From Calditrichia bacterium (GTDB lineage: Bacteria > Calditrichota > Calditrichia > RBG-13-44-9 > J042), in the NCBI GenBank assembly GCA_030430345.1, contig JAUIFT010000170.1:1-6437 (forward strand): a stretch of DNA of 6,437 nucleotides, in the 5' to 3' direction. Below, piece by piece: positions 1 to 5,764 of this stretch. Both the position numbers and the translations under genes were made by a program. The notes under the pieces were generated by a model. The model worked only from the letters and a program-made list of their open reading frames with translations. It ran no database searches and had not been told where the DNA came from. Position 1 is the first letter of the stretch. Every line of letters starts with the position of its first letter.

Positions 1-330
1 TTAGCGCTCTGTGTAGGTTTTATTTTCATAAACTTGATCTTTTCCAGCAACATTTCTGTTACAGCCGGTTTACAACGCTCATTTGCGCTGCCGCTGCTGC
101 TAAGCATCCTTTATTACCTTAACCAGCAACATTATTGGCAGGCAGCTTTAGTGATTATTTTGAGTAGCACCATTTACCCACCGATTTTCATTTTAGTGGC
201 AGCCGCATTTGGGCTATCGTTGGTTCACATTTCCTGGCACAGTCCGCAGAAAAAGGTTTCTATCATGTGGAAACCGCGGAAGCCGCTGTTGCCGAAATGC
301 AGCGGGTCAGTGCGGAATATCCTAATCTGA
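1..330 (+). CDS. Polytopic membrane protein fragment (5' end outside window; 3' end probably foreign)
   Basis: Frame 1 is open from the left edge to a TGA at 328-330. Its first ~75 codons read as hydrophobic helices: 'LALCVGFIFINLIF', then 'LQRSFALPLLLSILYYL', then 'WQAALVIILSSTIYPPIFILVAAAFGLSLV'. The 'GLQRSFALPLLL..YYL' stretch with short polar turns recalls multi-spanning glycosyltransferase-type or uncharacterised membrane proteins in which this phrase separates two helices. I cannot name the family. After about position 225 the frame becomes basic and low in hydrophobicity ('SPQKKVSIMWKPRKPLLPK') and does not look like natural membrane protein. From roughly there, frame 3 carries a clear sugar-binding protein fragment. 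The true gene is therefore probably cut off around 225-250, and the last ~30 codons are read-through of a foreign frame. The upstream part of the gene lies outside the window. A TTG at 34 is not a credible start because the helix pattern already runs before it. Confidence 0.5.
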   Translation, partial: LALCVGFIFINLIFSSNISVTAGLQRSFALPLLLSILYYLNQQHYWQAALVIILSSTIYPPIFILVAAAFGLSLVHISWHSPQKKVSIMWKPRKPLLPKCSGSVRNILI

Positions 331-668
331 AAGGCTGGGCAATGGTCGGCGGCTGGCCCTTCTTCACGGAAACATTGTTAAATGAGATGACTCCGGGCAA
401 GGTGAAGATTGTCGCGGTAGATGCCCTGCCGATGCAGTTGGCCTACATCGATAAAGGTATTGTCGATGTTTTTCTCGGGCAGCCTACCTTTCGCTGGGGA
501 GAGGTGCCGGTGCAAAAAATTATTGATAAAATTCACCTGGAAAAAGAAGTCGATGAATACAATCAGATGAACCTGATCCCGGTCTGGAAGGAAAACCTCG
601 GCGGCTGGTCGCGGCAACTGCGCGCCTGGGGATATAAGGACGTTGCCGTCGAATATCTGAGAAAGTAG
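267..668 (+). CDS. C-terminal fragment of ABC-type sugar-binding periplasmic protein (Peripla_BP_4/RbsB-like)
   Basis: This matches the last third of a type I periplasmic binding protein of the ribose/LacI-like superfamily. 'AVAEMQRVSAEYPNLKGWAMVGGWPFF' resembles the segment of these proteins in which hinge-distal residues lead into the 'hPdlkgif' strand. 'KVKIVAVDALPMQLAYIDKGIVDVFLGQPTFRWGEVPVQKI' resembles the usual 'vvgfD..p..l..i..G.i.a.v.Q.p...G..av' ending. Intact family members are about 300-360 residues with a signal peptide; only ~135-140 residues remain and there is no leader. The same frame is open back to 168, and family-like sequence seems to begin near 249 ('EKGFYHVETAEAAV'). 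The GTG at 267, with AAAGG at 252-256 upstream, is thus a formal start rather than a real N-terminus. It overlaps the end of the membrane-protein frame. It is either a remnant left by a deletion or the product of a misjoined assembly, and would not bind sugar alone. If real, its parent could have served an ABC sugar importer. Confidence 0.6.
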   Translation: METAEAAVAEMQRVSAEYPNLKGWAMVGGWPFFTETLLNEMTPGKVKIVAVDALPMQLAYIDKGIVDVFLGQPTFRWGEVPVQKIIDKIHLEKEVDEYNQMNLIPVWKENLGGWSRQLRAWGYKDVAVEYLRK

Positions 669-677
669 CGGTACTGT

Positions 678-706
678 TTGAGGGGTGTCTATGGTGAAGC
701 TAAAAT
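678..706 (+). promoter_or_regulatory. Candidate sigma70-like promoter upstream of the secreted binding protein
   Basis: TTGAGG at 678-683 and TAAAAT at 701-706 are separated by 17 bases. They match 4 of 6 and 5 of 6 bases of the -35 and -10 consensus, and predict a leader of about 100 bases before the ATG at 811. Bacteroidota primary sigma factors prefer a different motif (TTTG / TAnnTTTG), so the call depends on the lineage and could be chance. Confidence 0.3.
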
Positions 707-810
707 AATTGAGCATGAACTAATCAAATAATCTGGTGCAAAAGGGGGTGAAGATAAGCGCCGGTCGTTAAAACAATGAAAAACTAACTGTTAAATATTG
801 AGGTGAAACG

Positions 811-2166
811 ATGAAACAGAGCTTTACTCAGTTGATGGCAATCATTTGCGTGATTGCAATGAGCAGCATTGTATTTGCACAAAATGCCCCGATCGATTTC
901 GAAAGCGGTGGCCATGGTGCGAACTGGACCTGGACTGTTTTCGAGAATGACACAAACCCGGCGTTGGAAATTATTGCCAATCCGGATATGAACGGTAATA
1001 CTTCCGCAACAGTGGCTAAATTTACCGCACTGCAAACGGGCAATCCCTGGGCTGGTACTGAATCTATGCATGGTTCGGATATCGGCACATTTACCCTGAG
1101 CGCGGAAAACAGCATCGTTAAAATAATGGTCTGGAAGCCGGTGATCAGTGATGTCGGTATTAAGTTTGCAAAGGCCGATGGCGCTGCATTGGTGGAAATT
1201 AAGGTGCCGAACACCGTTGTGAATCAGTGGGAAGAATTGACCTTTGATTTTTCCAGCAGAATCGGAGACCCGAATACTGTTGATCAGGATCAAATCATTA
1301 TTTTCCCGGATTTCGATCTGAATGGCAGAACCCAGGATAATATTTGTTATTTTGACAATATTACTTTCTCTTCTTCAACCGGTGGTGGTTCGGAGCCGAC
1401 CGTTGCTGCAGCGACACCGACGCATGCGGCAACGGATGTTATTTCCGTATTCAGCGATGCCTATACTGATATCGACAGAGATCTCAACCCGAATTGGGGA
1501 CAGGCGACTGTCGTTTCTGAAGTATTGATCGACGGAAATAATACCCTGAAGTATGCCGGTCTGAATTACCAGGGTATTCAACTTAACGCGAATCAGAACC
1601 TGACTGCGGCCGGCATGACCCATCTCCATGTTGATTTCTGGACCGCGAATTCTACTGATCTGGGCATCTTCCTGATCAGCCCTGGCACCCCGGCGGTGGA
1701 AGTCGAATATCTGCTGGTGCCGCCCGGCGCGACCGAAACCTGGGTAAGCGTGGATATTCCATTGAGCCATTTTTCGCCTCCGGTTGACCTGGCTGATGTT
1801 TTCCAGTTTAAGTTCGACGGTAATGGTGATATTTACATCGATAATCTCTACTTCTTTAATTCTACGGCATCTTCTATCGAAGAACTCGATGTGATTACCC
1901 CGGCGACCTACACACTGGCGCAGAACTATCCGAACCCGTTCAACCCATCCACCACGATTCGTTTCAGCCAGCCGACGGCCAATAATGTGACCCTGAAGGT
2001 CTACGATGTGCTCGGTCAGGAAGTAGCCACCTTGCTGAACGGTTTCCAGAATGCCGGTACTTATGAATATACTTTTGATGCGAAGGAGCTGCCGAGTGGT
2101 GTGTATATCTACTCGTTTACCGCTGGTGATTTTAGCGCGGTGAAAAAGATGATACTGCTGAAATAA
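811..2166 (+). CDS. Secreted two-module carbohydrate-binding-like protein with type IX secretion sorting domain
   Basis: This is a 451-residue exported protein without a recognisable catalytic domain. Residues 1-23 are a signal peptide (basic start, hydrophobic 'LMAIICVIAMSSIVFA', likely cleavage after A23). Residues ~25-187 form a beta-sandwich-like module starting 'PIDFESGG' and ending 'CYFDNITF'. A Gly/Ser linker (188-196) leads to a second module at ~197-350, with 'PTHAATDVISVFSDAYTD', 'NPNWGQ', 'TLKYAGLNYQGIQL', 'WVSVDIPLSHF' and 'DVFQFKFDGNGDIYIDNLYF'. I recognise this wording from modules appended to GH16-type beta-glucanases in Bacteroidota. Residues ~364-451 are the T9SS sorting domain ('LAQNYPNPFNPSTTIRFS', 'YDVLGQEVATL', 'ELPSGVYIYSF'), ending in the usual Lys-rich 'KKMILLK'. 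The ATG is preceded by GAGGTG at good spacing. With GH16, GH17 and GH30 enzymes downstream, the likely role is holding beta-glucan at the cell surface; the ligand is inferred. The T9SS machinery is not in the window. Confidence 0.85.
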   Translation: MKQSFTQLMAIICVIAMSSIVFAQNAPIDFESGGHGANWTWTVFENDTNPALEIIANPDMNGNTSATVAKFTALQTGNPWAGTESMHGSDIGTFTLSAENSIVKIMVWKPVISDVGIKFAKADGAALVEIKVPNTVVNQWEELTFDFSSRIGDPNTVDQDQIIIFPDFDLNGRTQDNICYFDNITFSSSTGGGSEPTVAAATPTHAATDVISVFSDAYTDIDRDLNPNWGQATVVSEVLIDGNNTLKYAGLNYQGIQLNANQNLTAAGMTHLHVDFWTANSTDLGIFLISPGTPAVEVEYLLVPPGATETWVSVDIPLSHFSPPVDLADVFQFKFDGNGDIYIDNLYFFNSTASSIEELDVITPATYTLAQNYPNPFNPSTTIRFSQPTANNVTLKVYDVLGQEVATLLNGFQNAGTYEYTFDAKELPSGVYIYSFTAGDFSAVKKMILLK

Positions 2167-2201
2167 AACGGTCTTATTTAAGTTTACAATTTTCTAAAAG
2201 A

Positions 2202-2235
2202 GATAGCCAGCTCCGCTATATTGGGGCTGGTTATC
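2202..2235 (+). terminator. Strong hairpin downstream of the T9SS-tagged protein (possible terminator, no U-tract)
   Basis: Arms 2202-2215 and 2222-2235 pair over 14 positions, with three G:U wobbles and no mismatch, around a 6-base loop. It lies 36 bases after the stop of the secreted protein, where a transcript end is expected. No T-run follows on the + strand, so it is not a textbook intrinsic terminator. It could instead protect the 3' end of the upstream mRNA or act as a processing site. Confidence 0.45.
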
Positions 2236-2330
2236 GCTAAAGAGAAATGAGTGGCCGGAGGATTTAAACCGGACCAAATCAATACCGGTTAGTAATAAAA
2301 TGTTGGATCACAACTAAAAGAGAGACATCT

Positions 2331-2831
2331 ATGAAACTTCCAAATATTCAGGTGAAGCATATTTTATATGCGACAGATAACTCGGAAGATGCGCGGTGTG
2401 CGTTTGCCTATGCCGCCGGTTTTGCAAAACAATTCGGCGCAAAATTGACTTTGCTTCACGTTGTGCAGGAGTTCAAGGATATGGTTGCCTTTGATTTCGG
2501 TGTTGAACGGTCCGTAGCGGCGCAAAAATGGTTCTCGGTTAATAAAGATTATTATGAAGAAGTGACAAAACGGATGAATGAAATCGCCAAATCCGAATAT
2601 GACGGAGAACCGATCAATGTTGAAAATGTTGTCGTTGTTAAAGGTAATCCGGTAACAAAAATTCTTCAGGTTGCGGAAGAAAATGCCTGCGACTTGATCG
2701 TTATGGGTGCAAAGGGGCGCGGCGTTTTGGAAGATGCCTTGGTGGGAGGAACCGTTAATGGGATAATTCGCCGTTCGAGAATCCCTATGCTGGTAATGCG
2801 ACACAAAGAAACTGATAATAAGGGAGAATAA
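2331..2831 (+). CDS. Universal stress protein, UspA family
   Basis: This is a 166-residue single-domain USP with a Rossmann-like alpha/beta fold, expected to be cytoplasmic and to act as a dimer. Beta-1 with its conserved acidic residue is 'HILYATDNSED' (D16). The helix/strand 'AFAYAAGFAKQFGAKLTLLHVV' is typical, as are 'VVVVKGNPVTKILQVAEENACDLIVMG' and the nucleotide-binding loop from G126. That loop follows the ATP-binding USP pattern G-x2-G-x9-G (G126, G129, G139), but the Ser/Thr expected next is G140, with T141 one place later, so ATP binding is likely but not certain. A middle segment (about 50-95) carries a charged helix with 'DYYEEVTKRMNEIAK'. The ATG follows a purine-rich GAGAGA at suitable spacing. 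Its TAA is immediately followed by the ATG of the GH17 gene, implying one transcript and probable translational coupling. USPs generally respond to starvation, energy or redox stress; a specific role here is unknown. Confidence 0.9.
   Translation: MKLPNIQVKHILYATDNSEDARCAFAYAAGFAKQFGAKLTLLHVVQEFKDMVAFDFGVERSVAAQKWFSVNKDYYEEVTKRMNEIAKSEYDGEPINVENVVVVKGNPVTKILQVAEENACDLIVMGAKGRGVLEDALVGGTVNGIIRRSRIPMLVMRHKETDNKGE
2821..2826 (+). promoter_or_regulatory. Ribosome binding site of the GH17 gene inside the end of the usp gene
   Basis: AGGGAG lies within the last codons of the universal stress protein gene, 5 bases before the GH17 ATG at 2832. With the stop and start codons directly adjacent (TAA then ATG), this fixes the GH17 start and makes re-initiation by terminating ribosomes likely. 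Confidence 0.65.
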
Positions 2832-3719
2832 ATGACTAGCAAGAGCCGTATCAGAAGTCCATTGGCTGGAATGGATTTCACAAAAATGGGCAAAGAAGAA
2901 TTAGAAGCAGCATTCCTGCAACTTCTCGAAAACGGTATTCACGGTATTTCTTTTAGCGTTTATCTCGACGATCAGGCGCCCGGTTCGCAAATCAGCGCCG
3001 GGCAGATTCGGGAGCGCATGCAGGTGATCAAGCCTTATGTGAAGTGGGTCCGTTCCTTTTCCTGCACGGACGGGAACGAGCTAATTCCGGAAATCGCCCA
3101 TGAGAATGGGATAAAGACGCTGGTCGGTGCCTGGCTCGGTGATGATCCGGAAAAGAACGAAACGGAAATCGCCGGTGTCCTGAAAGTCGCGAAAGCCGGT
3201 CATGCGGATATTGTCGCGGTTGGTAATGAAGTACTGCTCCGCGGCGATTTAAGTGAAGACCAGATTATCGATTATATACAACGCGTGAAAAAAGAAATTC
3301 CCGATATTCCGGTTGGATATGTCGATGCGTATTACGAATTTGCCGTGCATCCACGCGTAACCGAGGCCTGTGATGTCGTCCTGGCCAACTGTTATCCGTT
3401 CTGGGAAGGCTACCCGCTGGAGCACTCACTGGCTTATCTAAAAAGTATGTATTACACTGCCCTTAATGCCGGAAAAGGAAAGAAAGTGATCATTTCCGAA
3501 ACAGGCTGGCCGAATAAAGGAACCCCGGACCGGGCTGCCACTCCTTCTTATGAAAATGCAATCCGCTATTTTATCAATACTTACACCTGGGCGGAGCAGG
3601 ATGATATAGATGTCTTTTACTTTTCCAGCTTTGATGAATTATGGAAAGTTGCTTCTGAAGGAGATGTCGGCGCCTATTGGGGCTTATGGGATATCAATGG
3701 CAACTTGAAGTATCGTTAA
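2832..3719 (+). CDS. GH17-family beta-1,3-glucanase (glycosyl hydrolase family 17-like), without signal peptide
   Basis: This is a 295-residue TIM-barrel enzyme of the bacterial GH17 type, related to fungal Scw4/Bgl2-like glucanases. Family signs in order are: 'GISFSVYLDDQAPG' (about 38-51); 'PYVKWVRSFSCTDGNE' (68-83); 'TLVGAWLGDDPEKNETEI' (96-113); the acid/base strand 'DIVAVGNEVLLRGDLS' with E133; 'PVGYVDAYYEF' (160-170); 'VVLANCYPFWEG' (182-193); the nucleophile strand 'KVIISETGWPNKG' with E223; 'DVFYFSSFDELWK' (260-272); and 'GAYWGLWD' (280-287). Both catalytic glutamates and their surroundings are intact and the length is that of a complete catalytic domain. The N-terminus 'MTSKSRIRSPLAGMDF' has no hydrophobic leader or lipobox, and none can be added upstream because the usp gene ends there, so the product should be cytoplasmic. 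The expected activity is exo- or endo-hydrolysis of beta-1,3-glucan oligosaccharides such as laminari-oligomers. It sits between usp (0 bases) and the GH30 gene (38 bases). A transglucosylase activity cannot be excluded. Confidence 0.9.
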   Translation: MTSKSRIRSPLAGMDFTKMGKEELEAAFLQLLENGIHGISFSVYLDDQAPGSQISAGQIRERMQVIKPYVKWVRSFSCTDGNELIPEIAHENGIKTLVGAWLGDDPEKNETEIAGVLKVAKAGHADIVAVGNEVLLRGDLSEDQIIDYIQRVKKEIPDIPVGYVDAYYEFAVHPRVTEACDVVLANCYPFWEGYPLEHSLAYLKSMYYTALNAGKGKKVIISETGWPNKGTPDRAATPSYENAIRYFINTYTWAEQDDIDVFYFSSFDELWKVASEGDVGAYWGLWDINGNLKYR

Positions 3720-3757
3720 TTTGACTAATCAGTTACATTTTCTCTAATGGTGGGGTT

Positions 3758-5431
3758 ATGAAAAAAAGTATTCAAATTCTGATGTTAATTTTTATGGTAA
3801 GTGTTATGAGCGCCTGTAATACAGAAAATAAATCTAAATTATCCACAACCACGGAGATTCTCTCCACCTCGGAAGGCGGCGATAAAATTGCTACTAAGGC
3901 CAATGTCTCTTTCCAGGATGGCACTGCCGGCGGCGTGGTGATCCGGGTAAAGCCGGAAGTCGTTAAACAAACCATCGACGGCATCGGTTCTTCTTTTACG
4001 GAATCCTCTGCCTATGTGCTGGCGCACCTTGAAAAAGACAGGCGTCAGGAGGTCATGGAAAAAATTTACGGCAAAAACGGCGCTAATTTTTCCTTAACCC
4101 GAACCCATATCGGCGCCTGCGACTTTTGCGTATACGGCAAATATTCCTACGTCGATAAAAAAGGAGACACCGCGCTGGAAAGCTTCACGCTGGCCCCGGA
4201 TAAGGCCGGATTTAAAAAAGCCAATCATCCCAATCTTGTTGATGAAAGCTACGATCTGCTGCCAATGATCCAGGAAGCACTGGCGATTAAAAACGGGCAG
4301 GCTGACAAGGAATTGCGCATTATCGCTTCTGCCTGGACGGCGCCTGCCTGGATGAAGGATATCGAAGAATGGTATATTCCCGGCGGACCGGAAAATAACT
4401 GGCAGGGCACTGGCGGATCGTTAAAGGATGAATATGTTTCGGTCTATGCGGATTATCTGGTTAAATATCTTGATGCTTATAAAGCTGAAGGTGTGGATAT
4501 TTGGGGAATAACCCCGGTAAACGAACCCCATGGCAATAATGGCCAGTGGGAGAGCATGCATTTCTCTCCGGAAACACAAAATGATTTTATCAAACAGCAT
4601 CTTGGCCCAAAGCTGAAGGCCGGCGGTTATGACGGCATTAAGCTCCTGGCGTACGATCAAAACCGCGATGATCTGGAACATTGGACCGATGTGATGTTCG
4701 CGGATCCGGAAACCGCGCCATACCTCTATGGGGTTGCCGTGCATTGGTATGCGAGCACCTTTAAAGTGTTTGAAGAAAAATTTGACGAGCTCAATGAAAA
4801 ATTCCCTGGCTTTGCTATCATTCACACGGAAGGTTGCATCGACGATCTTGGTAAACCGGCGCCGAATGGTGTTACCGATCCGGAGCGTTTTCAGGAAAAA
4901 GATTGGTTTGATAATGATGAGTTCTGGTGGAATGACAATGCCACCGACTGGGCCTATTCAGTAACCTGGCAGGGGATAGCTGCGGAAGACCATCCGATCT
5001 ATACCCCGGTGCATCGTTATGCGAGAAATATTATTGTTAGCCTGGACCATTGGATGCGCGGTTGGGTAGACTGGAATATTATTCTCGACCATAATGGTGG
5101 GCCCAATCATGTCGGTAACTTTTGTGGTGCACCGATTATGATCGACACCGAATCGAAGCATGTGTATTACACCCCGATTTATTACGTGCTGTCCCAATTT
5201 AGCCGGACCATTCGCCCCGGGGATAAAGCAGTGCAGACCGAAAAAACGCTCGCGAACCTCGGCGCGGATGACCTGCACGCCTGCGCGACCGTCAACAGTG
5301 ACAATCTCCTCAGCGTTCAGTTGCTGAATACAACGAAAGCGCCGATTAAATACAACTTACAAATTGGCGATCGTTATGCGGAAGTAACGATTGATGCGAA
5401 TGCAGTGCAGACGGTACGGGTGCAATTGTAA
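3758..5431 (+). CDS. GH30-family glycosidase lipoprotein (glucosylceramidase-like; probable beta-1,6-glucosidase/glucanase)
   Basis: This is a 557-residue lipoprotein. Residues 1-20 form a type II signal peptide (KK, hydrophobic 'IQILMLIFMVSVM', lipobox 'MSAC' with C20), followed by a polar tether to about residue 55. The GH30 catalytic barrel has 'QTIDGIGSSFTESSAYVL' (71-88), 'FSLTRTHIGACDF' (111-123), 'IIASAWTAPAWMKD' (188-201), the acid/base motif 'GITPVNEPHG' with E256, 'GVAVHWYAS' (325-333) and the nucleophile 'AIIHTEGC' with E358. 'WNIILDHNGGPNHVGNFCGAPIMID' (439-463) is the usual late-barrel signature. The last ~90 residues form the beta-sandwich typical of GH30. The catalytic set is complete. 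In marine Bacteroidota, GH30 enzymes of laminarin loci remove beta-1,6-linked glucose branches, which fits the GH16/GH17 neighbours; glucocerebrosidase or beta-xylosidase activity remains possible on family grounds alone. The start is the ATG after GGTGGGG; an ATG 12 bases upstream (3746) is out of frame. It probably shares a transcript with usp and GH17. Confidence 0.9.
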   Translation: MKKSIQILMLIFMVSVMSACNTENKSKLSTTTEILSTSEGGDKIATKANVSFQDGTAGGVVIRVKPEVVKQTIDGIGSSFTESSAYVLAHLEKDRRQEVMEKIYGKNGANFSLTRTHIGACDFCVYGKYSYVDKKGDTALESFTLAPDKAGFKKANHPNLVDESYDLLPMIQEALAIKNGQADKELRIIASAWTAPAWMKDIEEWYIPGGPENNWQGTGGSLKDEYVSVYADYLVKYLDAYKAEGVDIWGITPVNEPHGNNGQWESMHFSPETQNDFIKQHLGPKLKAGGYDGIKLLAYDQNRDDLEHWTDVMFADPETAPYLYGVAVHWYASTFKVFEEKFDELNEKFPGFAIIHTEGCIDDLGKPAPNGVTDPERFQEKDWFDNDEFWWNDNATDWAYSVTWQGIAAEDHPIYTPVHRYARNIIVSLDHWMRGWVDWNIILDHNGGPNHVGNFCGAPIMIDTESKHVYYTPIYYVLSQFSRTIRPGDKAVQTEKTLANLGADDLHACATVNSDNLLSVQLLNTTKAPIKYNLQIGDRYAEVTIDANAVQTVRVQL

Positions 5432-5450
5432 GGATTTTAAGAAGACTATT

Positions 5451-5643
5451 TCCATTCACCCTGGGCCCTTCGATTAACCCAGGATGTACTTGTCGAAGGA
5501 TGCACAGACATCCGGTTTAATGTAAAGCAATATGACTTAAATAAGATTTAAGTAGAGGTGCTTGCCAATAGTTTCTCTTGAGTATGGTTGTTAGCTGAGA
5601 TAGAACCACTTCCATTCATCCTTCGACAGGCTCAGAATGAATG
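5451..5643. repeat. Pair of degenerate palindromic intergenic repeats with 'CCTTCGA...CYCAGRATG' core
   Basis: Two related copies are present. The first (from 5451) begins TCCATTCAC and has core CCTTCGA at 5467-5473 followed by CCCAGGATG at 5478-5486. The second (from 5611) begins TCCATTCAT and has core CCTTCGA at 5620-5626 followed by CTCAGAATG at 5631-5639. The 20-base cores agree at about 14 positions. In addition, TGTCGAAGGATG at 5491-5502 is a perfect 12-base inverted match to 5617-5628. Local dyads are 5460-5465/5478-5483 (CCTGGG), 5467-5473/5493-5499 (CCTTCGA) and 5613-5619/5637-5643 (CATTCAT). Sequences built on CCTTCGACAGGCTCAG with flanking inverted arms are familiar as dispersed intergenic repeats in diverse bacteria; membership of that class is by recall, not by search. 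Confidence 0.55.
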
Positions 5644-5678
5644 TGGGTAAAAGCAATATTAATAAAATCTTACATTCT

Positions 5679-5733
5679 AAAATCAGTAAAAATCAGTGAC
5701 CAGCAGTAGCTTATCCCAAAGTGTTTGCTACTG
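5679..5733 (+). promoter_or_regulatory. Possible operator region upstream of GH16: 10-base-spaced direct repeats and a dyad
   Basis: AAAATCAGT occurs at 5679-5687 and again at 5689-5697, exactly 10 bases apart and so on one helix face. It is followed by the inverted pair CAGTAGC (5704-5710) and GCTACTG (5727-5733) with a 16-base spacer, ending 31 bases before the GH16 ATG. This could be a regulator site or a 5' leader hairpin; the elements are short and may be chance. Confidence 0.25.
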
Positions 5734-5764
5734 ATATACGGCATAGAAAATCCGGAGAAAGTAT

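Larger units (their letters stand above)
5432..5764. other. Gene-free intergenic stretch between the GH30 and GH16 genes
   Basis: No convincing coding sequence, tRNA or known riboswitch is visible in these 333 bases. The left two thirds hold degenerate palindromic repeat copies and the right third is AT-rich with short direct and inverted repeats just ahead of the GH16 start. No T-run follows the dyads after the GH30 stop, so no clear intrinsic terminator is seen. The gap suggests that the GH16 gene has its own promoter, although none matches a consensus well. Confidence 0.6.

Noticed and set aside
378..716. Open frame of 112 codons on the - strand opposite the sugar-binding fragment
   Set aside because: The + frame gives recognisable binding-protein sequence; the antisense product matches nothing I know.
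784..1293. Open frame of 169 codons on the - strand under the secreted binding protein
   Set aside because: Its composition (many His, Cys, Arg) is that of an antisense shadow, and the + strand gene has a clear signal peptide and continuous domain structure.
2267..2290. AACCGG / CCGGTT inverted repeat upstream of usp as an operator
   Set aside because: The stem is only 6 bases with a 12-base spacer and no second copy; too weak to call.
4421..4825. Open frame of 134 codons on the - strand inside the GH30 gene
   Set aside because: It lies wholly within a well-supported GH30 coding sequence, shows no family-like motif and has no plausible ribosome site; it is a shadow frame.
5578..5606. TTGAGT - 17 bases - TAGAAC as a promoter for GH16
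   Set aside because: The -10 match is poor (4 of 6) and the predicted start falls at the edge of the repeat element; not better than chance in AT-rich DNA.
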